Shown here in pieces: positions 10,028 through 17,800 of a DNA stretch of 58,000 nt. Origin of the DNA: Diphasiastrum complanatum (lineage: Eukaryota > Streptophyta > Lycopodiopsida > Lycopodiales > Lycopodiaceae); NCBI GenBank assembly GCA_029204225.1, contig CM055108.1, positions 12,465,955 through 12,523,954 of the forward strand, read 5' to 3'. Under the pieces are notes generated by a model. It did not search any database. It saw only the letters and a list, made by a program, of their open reading frames with translations, and was not told the origin of the DNA. Positions within the stretch are counted from its first letter, which is position 1; each line of letters begins with the position of its first letter. The position numbers and the translations under genes were made by a program.

Positions 10028-13000
10028 CTAACTTGGCAAATCTAGTGTACATCTATCTACAATTCCAAGAGCATATCTTAACTTAAAAAATGGATCTTTG
10101 GACAATGGTTTGGTTAAGATATCAGCTATGCATTCGGATGATGGTACATGATGTAGTTGCACTTCCTTGGATTGTACCTTCTCCCTCACAAAGTGGTGAG
10201 CTATCTCAATATGCTTTGTTCTAGCATGGAAGATAGGATTTGAAGCAATTTGTTGAGAAGCTTGATTGTCACAAAATATGTAAGGGATCTCCTCGGCCTC
10301 TAGCACATGTAGTTCCATCAAGAGTCTTCTTAGCCATAAGAGCTCTTTGGTTGTTGAAGTCAATGCCTTGTACTCGGCTTCACAAGAAGATAGTGAGATT
10401 GTATCTTGCTTTTTGGAAAGCCAAGATATCACTCCTCCACAAAGAAATGTTGCAAATGCACTAATGGACTTCCTATCCATCTTGTCACCTGCAAAATCTG
10501 AATCCGAGTAGGCTCTCAAGTGCAAGTTAGATCCTTCATAAAGTATACCAAAAAATCTAGTACTAGAAACATATCTAAGTACTCTCTTGGCACTTTTCCA
10601 ATGATGAATTAAAGGAGCTTGCATACTTTGACTCAACTTGCTTACACAAAAACTTAAGTCAGGTCTAGTGATGGTTAAATAGATTAGAGAGCCTATAAGC
10701 TTCCTAAAGAGAGTGATGTCCTCAAAGGATGCTTCATCACCTTCATTAGTTGCTTTCACAACATGCTCCATAGGGGTGTCAATCCCCTTACAATCTTTCA
10801 TACCAAATCTTTCAAGAATGGAAGTAGCATACTTAGATTGACTTATGAAAGTACAATTGCTACTTCTAGACACTTCTATCCCAAGTATAAACTTTAGGAA
10901 GCCTAGATCTACCATCTTGAACTCACTAGATAAGTCAACTTTTACTTTGCCTATGCCATCATCATCATTTCCTGTCATAATGATGTCATCAACATAAAGA
11001 ACCAAAATGATGATCTTTCCTTCATTACATTTGAAATATAAAGAAGGTTCATAAGCACTTAGTACAAAGCCAAGGGAATAGAGAAAATCATGCAACCTAG
11101 AGTACCAAGCTCTAGGTGCTTGCTTCAAGCCATATAGGCTCTTCCTTAAGTAGCACACCTTTTGCTCCTCACCAATCTTGATGAAGCCCTCGGGTTGCAT
11201 CATGTAGATTTCCTCTTCTAAGAAGCCATTCAAGAAGGCATTTGTCACATCCATTTGGTAGAGATCCCATTTGAACAAAGTAGCAATGCAAATGATTAAT
11301 CTAATAGTTACAAGCTTAGCTACAGGTGCAAATGTTTCTTCATAATCCAATCCTTTTATTTGAAGAAATCCCTTAGCAACAAGCCTAGCTTTGTATTTAC
11401 TAATAGATCCATCTTGATTGTACTTAATTCTATAAATCCACTTACATGCAAGTGGTTTCTTTCCTCTTGGAAGATTTACAAGATTCCAAGTATGATTTTC
11501 TTCTAATGCATCATACTCTACTTGCATTGCATCTCTCCAAACTTTAGATTTACATGCTTCTTCAAAAGATGATGGTTCTTCAATCAATGTAGCTAAAAAA
11601 GAGTAAGAGGTAGAAGATGTAGAGCCTTCCTTTTGCTTTCCCTTGTCCACATAGGTAAGCCTTGAGGGCTCGGCCTTGCTCCTTGATGATCTTCTTGGCC
11701 CCTTTTGACTTGGATCCAAATCTCCATCCTCGGGTTTGTCATGATCCTCCTCGGGTTTGTCAAGATCCTCCTCGGATTTGTCAAGATCTTCAATGCACAA
11801 TGGGTTAGATCCATTTGACAAGCTCTTAGCAAATTGTGACTCATCAAAAAGTACATCCTTGCTTACCTTTACTTTCTTGGATGTAGGATCATATATCCTA
11901 TATCCCTTGCTATTTTCTCCATAGCCAACAAAGATTCCTTTGAAGGAGGTAGCATCTTCTTTCCTTCTAGTCTCCAAAGGAATGTGTACATAACAAGTAC
12001 ATCCAAAGATCTTAAAATATTTTACATTGGGTTTCTTATCAAACAAGGCTTGATAAGGTGAGATCCCATCTATAGCACTACTAGGAAGTCTATTACACAA
12101 ATAATTAGCACATGTTATGGCTTCTCCCCAAAATGAGATGGGAAGTGATGCATCAAGCCTCAAGGACTTTGCACACTCACATAGACTCCTATTTTTCCTC
12201 TCGGCCACCCCATTTTGTTGAGGGGTGTAGGAACAAGTGTATTGTAACTTAATACCATTGATCTCACAAAAGTCTTTCATTTTATTGGAGGTGTACTCTC
12301 CTCCATTATCACATCTTAGTGCTTTGATAGAAGTACTAAGTTGTTTCTCTACTAGAGACTTGAACTTAATGAAAGCTTCATAAACAAGATTTTTCTTTGA
12401 TAGTAACTCAATCCATGTGAATCTAGTACAATCATCTATAAAAGTTACATACATCAAGGCACCTCCATTACTTGCATGTGAAAAACTATGTACATCAGAA
12501 TGTATGAGATCCAAGGGAGAGAGAGATCTTGATGAAGATTTCTTGTAAGAAGATTTGTGTGACTTTGCAAGGCCACATGCCTCACACATTTTTCCACACT
12601 TCTTGAAAGCTCTTGGTAGGCCGAGAGCTAGTTCCTTGCTTGCCATTGACTCCATAGATTGAAGATTAGGATGGCCTAATCTCTTATGCCAAATCTCCAC
12701 TTGAGTTAGCTCCTCCCTAGCCAAGTTCACACTTTCACTTGCAACATTAGCATCCAACTTGAAAAGTCTACCTTGCTTAATGCCACTAGCTATGCACTTA
12801 TCATTTTTCAAGATGGAACAAACTCCATTCTTGAAATGTACATCTAGTCCATTGTCCATTAATTGTCCTACACTAAGCAAGTTTCTTGAAATGGTAGGAA
12901 CATACAAAACATTATCTAGATCTATCCTTTTAGATGTACCTAAACAAAGAGGTATAGATCCTATGCCATCTATCTTGCATGCTTGATCACTAGCAGTGTA

Positions 13001-14008
13001 TATTGACTTCTTAGAGTCATTACAAGATAGAAGAGTAGAAAAATAATGCTTGTTAAAGGACATGTGGGAACTAGCCCCACTATCTATCCACCATGTGTCT
13101 TGACTTGAAGTTGGTGTAGATGCAACCATTAAGGATGTGTTGAATCCATCCTCATATTCTTCCTCTTGAGCAATGTTCCCTTGATCTCCTTTGGCTTGTT
13201 GATTCTTCTTCAAGTAGCATTCTGAGGCAAAGTGTCCTTTCTTTCCACAAAAGAAACACTTTAGTTTTGCCTTGTTCTTCACTTTGCCTTTGGAGGTAGA
13301 TCCTCCATTCTTCATCTCGGCCTCCTTGCCTTGATTTTTCTTGAATGGATTTTGCTTTTTCTTGCCTTTAGATGTAAAGTTAGCTTTCTCCTCTCCTCCA
13401 TTAAGTGACATGCTATCCATTCTTGTCTTGAGGTGTAGAAGCCTACTCTCCTCGGCCACAAGAACATTGTGCAACTTTTCAATGGATGGAAGAGAGTCTT
13501 GAATGGCAAATGATTGGACTAAGTTGGTAAACTCATCACTTAGACCATTCAAAATGATTTGTACTAGTTCTTGATCTTGGATCTTCTCTCCTATTGCACT
13601 TAACTCCTTGTTAAGAGATTTGATCCTAAGAACATACTCTTGTCCACTCTCTCCACTTCCTTTCATGCTTTGGAAAACTTGATTTCTTAGCATGAGGATT
13701 CTTGAAGTATTGTTGGATTCATAAATGCTCTTTAATGAATCCCAAGCCTCTTTGGATGAGGTACAAGAAGACACCTCTTTCAAGAGGTCATTGCATACAT
13801 TTAACTTTATGCAATGTAGAGCTAATCTTGCTCTCTTCTTGTATTTGGCTTGTTCTTGGGGAGTTTGAGGCTCTTCCTCTACTCCTTGAACTATGTCATA
13901 TAGATCATGGATCACTAGGAGTGATTCCATTCTCACTTTCCAAATGGAATAATTTGTGGAAGTGAGTCTCTCACTTGGTTCCATCAAATATCCACCCATG
14001 GATGACAT
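10028..14008 (-). CDS. Ty1/copia gag-pol polyprotein, intact
   Basis: Single frame of 1,326 residues, a normal length for plant copia gag-pol, starting MSSMGGYLMEPSERL about 580 bp after the primer site. Visible domains in order: gag capsid-like region (about 1-240); CCHC knuckle CFFCGKKGHFASEC (251-264); protease WWIDSGASSHM (Asp about 309); integrase zinc domain with WHKRLGH and CEACGLAKSH (about 440-485); integrase core with HSDVH, RCDNGGE and the VAER glutamate (about 503, 566, 603); an acidic linker; RT with YQMDVTNAFLNG, YGLKQAPRAW and LYVDD (about 1,005); RNase H with YSDSDFAG, SSCEAEY and FCDNQ (about 1,190-1,250). All catalytic residues I can identify are present. It makes virus-like particles and performs reverse transcription and integration. 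Integrase lying before RT is diagnostic of Ty1/copia. Confidence 0.97.
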   Translation of the reverse strand: MSSMGGYLMEPSERLTSTNYSIWKVRMESLLVIHDLYDIVQGVEEEPQTPQEQAKYKKRARLALHCIKLNVCNDLLKEVSSCTSSKEAWDSLKSIYESNNTSRILMLRNQVFQSMKGSGESGQEYVLRIKSLNKELSAIGEKIQDQELVQIILNGLSDEFTNLVQSFAIQDSLPSIEKLHNVLVAEESRLLHLKTRMDSMSLNGGEEKANFTSKGKKKQNPFKKNQGKEAEMKNGGSTSKGKVKNKAKLKCFFCGKKGHFASECYLKKNQQAKGDQGNIAQEEEYEDGFNTSLMVASTPTSSQDTWWIDSGASSHMSFNKHYFSTLLSCNDSKKSIYTASDQACKIDGIGSIPLCLGTSKRIDLDNVLYVPTISRNLLSVGQLMDNGLDVHFKNGVCSILKNDKCIASGIKQGRLFKLDANVASESVNLAREELTQVEIWHKRLGHPNLQSMESMASKELALGLPRAFKKCGKMCEACGLAKSHKSSYKKSSSRSLSPLDLIHSDVHSFSHASNGGALMYVTFIDDCTRFTWIELLSKKNLVYEAFIKFKSLVEKQLSTSIKALRCDNGGEYTSNKMKDFCEINGIKLQYTCSYTPQQNGVAERKNRSLCECAKSLRLDASLPISFWGEAITCANYLCNRLPSSAIDGISPYQALFDKKPNVKYFKIFGCTCYVHIPLETRRKEDATSFKGIFVGYGENSKGYRIYDPTSKKVKVSKDVLFDESQFAKSLSNGSNPLCIEDLDKSEEDLDKPEEDHDKPEDGDLDPSQKGPRRSSRSKAEPSRLTYVDKGKQKEGSTSSTSYSFLATLIEEPSSFEEACKSKVWRDAMQVEYDALEENHTWNLVNLPRGKKPLACKWIYRIKYNQDGSISKYKARLVAKGFLQIKGLDYEETFAPVAKLVTIRLIICIATLFKWDLYQMDVTNAFLNGFLEEEIYMMQPEGFIKIGEEQKVCYLRKSLYGLKQAPRAWYSRLHDFLYSLGFVLSAYEPSLYFKCNEGKIIILVLYVDDIIMTGNDDDGIGKVKVDLSSEFKMVDLGFLKFILGIEVSRSSNCTFISQSKYATSILERFGMKDCKGIDTPMEHVVKATNEGDEASFEDITLFRKLIGSLIYLTITRPDLSFCVSKLSQSMQAPLIHHWKSAKRVLRYVSSTRFFGILYEGSNLHLRAYSDSDFAGDKMDRKSISAFATFLCGGVISWLSKKQDTISLSSCEAEYKALTSTTKELLWLRRLLMELHVLEAEEIPYIFCDNQASQQIASNPIFHARTKHIEIAHHFVREKVQSKEVQLHHVPSSECIADILTKPLSKDPFFKLRYALGIVDRCTLDLPS
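11725..11800 (-). repeat. 24-bp minisatellite inside the copia B linker
   Basis: Three imperfect tandem 24-bp units encode the acidic repeats EDLDKSE, EDLDKPE and EDHDKPE between integrase and RT. The reading frame is kept because the unit length is a multiple of three. Confidence 0.75.
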
Positions 14009-14591
14009 TTTAGAATGAATGCTCTTTTAAAAATCACAAAGATTTTTGAATTTTAAAAGATCTATGAAGTGGCCTAAAGCTTACTAGAATGCCTATAGGC
14101 TTGTCTCTATCAAACTAACACACAAGCTTGAATGATACTCAAAGATCTTACCAAAAATTTCTAGCTTTCACTCTCACAAAAAAAATTGCTTTACACTTTT
14201 CTTAGAGATTTCACTTCAACTAAGGATCTGAACAAATCAGCCTCTTAGATCTGATCTTAGACTCTAAAAAGAAATGCTTCAATGATCCAAAACACTATTT
14301 GGTCATAGGCATTAGTTAGAATGAATCTAGATCAATACTATGCTTCAAAAAGCACCAAAAATGAACTAGTATTGTGATTTTGGGACCAAAAAACACAAAG
14401 TAACTTGAATTGAAAGTTGCTGTACGGTTTCACACGTGTGAAAAGTACATACACAGCCTCCAAGTCGTTTTGATCCAAATGATTACAAGCTATCACTCTA
14501 GAAGAACTCGCCCTCACTAGTATTGGCCAAAAAACAAATTTTGCCAATGATCTTTACAAGATTTATGATTCAATGATCACTCTCTTACTTA
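14009..14591 (-). promoter_or_regulatory. Copia B 5' untranslated leader
   Basis: Sequence between primer site and gag start. No upstream ORF of note. It carries a fourth CACACGTGTG palindrome at 14,431-14,440, in the context TTTCACACGTGTGAAA. The equivalent palindrome is kept in the leader of copia D at 24,596-24,605, which suggests selection within the family. Confidence 0.7.
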
Positions 14592-14603
14592 GCTCTGATA
14601 CCA
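14592..14603 (-). promoter_or_regulatory. Copia B primer-binding site (tRNA-iMet)
   Basis: The minus strand reads TGGTATCAGAGC directly after the 5' LTR, complementary to initiator Met tRNA. It fixes the element's orientation. Confidence 0.95.
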
Positions 14604-15465
14604 TGATAAATTTTACAGTTTTTAGGACAATAATGATTGTACTTTACAATCATAGAGAGTTATTGGTTGCTTAATCAATGAATCTATCAAGTTCTACACA
14701 TTAGATCTTGATCTAGATTCACTACACTTGGATTTAAGCAAGAGCAATGGATCAACACATCATTTTTTAGTGAGAGCGGCTTCACACGTGTGGAGTACTG
14801 TCCACTGTACGGCCTGCACCTGAAACAACAAGTACAATGATACTAGATAGCAATCATGCATAAAAATCACAAGACAAATGACTAGAAATCTCACAAAAGT
14901 GTAGAGTGCAAAAGTCTCATCAATTTTCTTAGCAAAATGATGATCCTTTTATGGATCAAGTACATCCATGAGTCTGGTACAGTCCAGCAGGCCTTCACAC
15001 GTGTGAAGAGTGCCACATCACTCATATCTATCCATTTGATCCATCCTTGATCCTTATCCAATAGTTGACCTTCTAGAATATGACTAAAATCCAAAAAGCT
15101 AGTCTCCTAGAATATAGGAATATTCCCTACAAAATAGGATCTAAGGAAAATGGTCAACTCTTATCTTCTAGTACTCTATACACACATGTGAACATCCACT
15201 TGCCATGTGGGAGCATTTACTCATGCACATGCAAGGAAAAGCTAATTTGTAGGTGACTAGTCAACTTGACTAAAAACTAGTCATTTCATGTTCACACTAA
15301 CTAGAATGATACAAAATCAATTTGGATATATACAAACATGAAAAGTACATCCTTTCACACATGGGAACATGCTCCACACGTGTGAAATCATATCATCAAC
15401 ATATTCTAATGTTTGATCAATATTTACATGAACCAATGTCAAGTGAGAAGTGACAATTTTCAACA
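14604..15465 (-). repeat. Copia B 5' LTR
   Basis: 862 bp, apparently identical to 9,153-10,014. Its palindromes are at 14,783-14,792, 14,996-15,005 and 15,375-15,384. This LTR would carry the active promoter of the element, transcribing leftwards. Confidence 0.96.
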
Positions 15466-15470
15466 AAATC
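15466..15470. repeat. Copia B target-site duplication (right)
   Basis: AAATC, matching 9,148-9,152. Confidence 0.95.
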
Positions 15471-15921
15471 TTCTTCAGAATCTTTACTAAGTACAAACTA
15501 TTCGAATAAAGTAGAGGAGAACTGAATATATTTACAGTTTACAAATAAACTTTGAACAAAAAATAAAACTTTGGCTGCCAATGTACCAAACTGCCAAAAA
15601 TTATATGTACAAAATAGTTTATATTTGCAGGATCTAAATTTGTCCTGCAAATTGTGCTTTATTTCTAGAAAATAACTGAAAAGGTTGTGTTCCCTGTGAA
15701 AGATTCAACTAGTTTCATCACATTTTGCAATATTTTCATATTTGGCATATTGAGGCCAAAACTTGTTTTAGACTTGGAGGTTGACTTTTCAAAGTTCATT
15801 AGTCTAAATTTCATTTGAATAAACACTTTTCGAAAGTGTGGGAAAGATAGAATGCGAGTTTGAGTAGATTCAATTTGAATAAGTTGGGTACATTGTATCT
15901 AGACCCAAAATTGGTAGGGTT
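15471..15921 (+). mobile_element. Copia A internal remnant and truncated 3' LTR
   Basis: Bases 15,471-15,694 continue the internal sequence of copia A beyond the nested copia B, without coding content. The 3' LTR begins TGTGAAAGATTCAAC at 15,695 and matches 7,960-8,190 with scattered substitutions and small indels. It breaks off at TAGGGTT (15,921), so about 400 bp of LTR is missing. No target duplication for A can be seen because this end is deleted. Confidence 0.75.
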
Positions 15922-15924
15922 AGC

Positions 15925-16600
15925 ATCTAGGTGATCTGCAACTCCTGTACAAGTTTGGGTCACTTGGAACTGCTTAGTCAATTCTTTGATCTTCTCCATG
16001 GCCTGCAAATACTCTTCGTGTCCATCGACCCCGGAGCAATTAGTTGTTTCGGCTGACAACTCCTTCAGCTCAGCAAGTCTTCCTCGACAAGTGCTTTGGC
16101 ATTTTCGAGCAGAATAAGATACTTGACTTAAAAATTCTCCAACATTTGGTCTTGAAGAGACTGCAGCTTTGAAGTATCTATCTGAATTACACCAGAGCTG
16201 TTGCATAGCTACAAGGCAGTTTCAGCCTTTATTCGTTTTAAGCCTTCATCATGAAGTTTGGTCTGCAGAGATGCTTTTTCTGCCCTGACCTTATTAAGTT
16301 TGCTGTCAACAAATCAAAATGCTTTTGCAATTTTGCAGATTTGGCTTGGAGCACGTTATTGGACTCTTCTAATCACTAGGCTTCATCATTAGCTTTCTGG
16401 AGTATTCTGCCCAAAGAGCGGTTTTGTTCATTCAAAAGTTTATTATCTGCTTTTAGGATTGGATTTTGCTCAGACAACATCGATATGTTGCTGGTCAATT
16501 CATCGACTTACTGGAACAGCTGCATCATACTATCTTGTATGTGCAGGTCAAAAGTATGAATTTTGTTGACAATTTCTTTGGCACCTAGGGAGAACTGATG
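15925..16600 (-). pseudogene. Decayed coiled-coil protein fragment, unknown family
   Basis: The minus strand encodes, in changing frames, leucine- and glutamate-rich segments: EQNPILKADNKLLNEQNRSL near 16,470-16,410, LEESNNVLQAKSAKLQKHF near 16,360-16,300, and YLQAMEKIKELTKQF near 16,010-15,965. These have heptad character typical of coiled coils. An acidic segment lies upstream near 16,620-16,670. Stops and frameshifts separate the pieces, so this is a remnant. I do not recognise the family. Because a plus-strand polypurine tract and LTR edge follow at 16,814-16,830, it could be an antisense ORF of the kind known near the 3' end of some Tat-lineage gypsy elements, or an unrelated captured fragment. 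Confidence 0.4.
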
Positions 16601-16677
16601 GTACCACTAAAAAATATTGTTTTTGCTTTCTTCTTCATCCTCCTCTGCATCCATAGCTTCCTCCTCTGCATCTTTGC

Positions 16678-16805
16678 CTTTGGCTTTGGAGAGGTGCTCG
16701 AAACAAAGAATATATGTTCACGAGATAGTTTTTTCATCGTCTGTGGATGCAAAGGCCTTCGGCTTTGGAGAGTGCTCAAAACAAAGAATATATGTTCACG
16801 AGGAT
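16678..16805. repeat. Imperfect tandem duplication, about 79-bp unit
   Basis: The word GGCTTTGGAGAG...ACAAAGAATATATGTTCACGAG occurs twice in tandem with small differences (one-base indel and several substitutions). It produces apparent repeat peptides in both strands. Confidence 0.8.
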
Positions 16806-16813
16806 GTTTCACA

Positions 16814-17800
16814 TTTGAGGAGGGGGATATGTGATACCACATATTTGTATACTTAATCAAGAATAGCAGTTTATACATAGGAATGAGGATATGCACTAGA
16901 CAACTATATATTGAAGAACCTGACACCTGTGACAAGCTTGAATGCAAGTTCACAAATGAGGTGCCATGTCTTGTTCTTGGGGTCCTTAAACATGAATTTT
17001 TTTTTTAATTCCTAAAATTAAAAGGCCCCTTTTCACCCAGATATTACGACTGAATATCGTGACGAACTCCATCTACCATCGGATATGATGACCAACTTTA
17101 CTAGCTAATGTGACCAACCCAACTTTACCAGCCCTAACCCTACATTTTAGAAAAACCAACCAGACAAACCCTAAATTCTAGTTGTAATCCTAACCCTAAT
17201 CATATTGGGAGTACCCTTCTAGCAACGACAAAATAGGCTTTGCAGCTTGAAATTATCTCTTTTACTTTTTACTTTAATATGTTGAATGTGCTCTTTGTGA
17301 ATTTTAGTGTTTATTTCTATTGATGTTGGCATAGACTGTTTTACTCTTCTATGTGTTACATCCATGTCTAGTATGTGGGATTCAGAATAATTATTGGCAT
17401 GGATAGCTAGTCACTCTAGTGTATAAAGTTATTAGTTATGTGTCATTATTCCAGGCTTGGCCAATAATGTAATTAATAATCTTATGAGAGCCCAGACCTA
17501 TATATTTGGACATAGGTGCACTTGCATAGTGCTTGACTGCTATAATGGAAGAATATGAGGTCAATTGCTAATTCAGGTTGCATGGGAATCCTAGGAATAA
17601 TATTTTCTCCACATGGGAGGGAATATATACTAGTGAAAACTCGCCCATCTACCTATTAGATTTTTTGATCCTTGAAGCCATGAGCCCCTCCTCTCTTGCA
17701 TTTATTCACCATGGCATGGGGGTCAAGTGGTTAGGGTATTGAGTAGCCATTTCTTGTTGGTTGGGTGGTTTTTCTCCACGTGTGTCCTTTTGGTTGCATG
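16814..17800 (+). mobile_element. Possible polypurine tract and LTR left edge
   Basis: TTTGAGGAGGGGGATA (16,814-16,829) is followed at once by TGTGATACCACA at 16,830, the usual arrangement of polypurine tract and 3' LTR start in plant gypsy elements. The right boundary of this LTR could not be located, so the end given is nominal, and no partner LTR was found in the window. It may be the 3' end of the gypsy remnant at 5.2-7.9 kb or of another element. Confidence 0.4.

Larger units (their letters stand above)
9153..15465 (-). mobile_element. Copia B: complete, young Ty1/copia retrotransposon
   Basis: A 6,313-bp element on the minus strand with every expected part: two 862-bp LTRs with TG...CA ends, a 5-bp AAATC target duplication, a tRNA-iMet primer site touching the 5' LTR (the right one), a polypurine tract touching the 3' LTR (the left one), and a single uninterrupted gag-pol ORF of 1,326 codons. 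I compared the LTRs by eye over their full length and found no difference, which implies a very recent insertion. It lies inside copia A, which lies inside a gypsy element. Copia D (23.1-25.6 kb) and the copia fragment at 46.3-47.7 kb have closely similar gag, and D shares the LTR palindromes, so they are relatives. Confidence 0.97.

Noticed and set aside
10240-10464. Plus-strand ORFs inside copia B (also 12,759-12,986 and 13,702-13,965)
   Set aside because: They are shadows of the intact minus-strand gag-pol frame.
17128-17200. CCCTAACCCTA-like words resembling plant telomere repeat
   Set aside because: Only two or three scattered units, interrupted by other sequence. No tandem array, so not an interstitial telomere.
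17710-17760. tRNA-like A-box word suggesting a SINE
   Set aside because: No matching B box, no poly-A or T-rich tail and no target duplication could be found.
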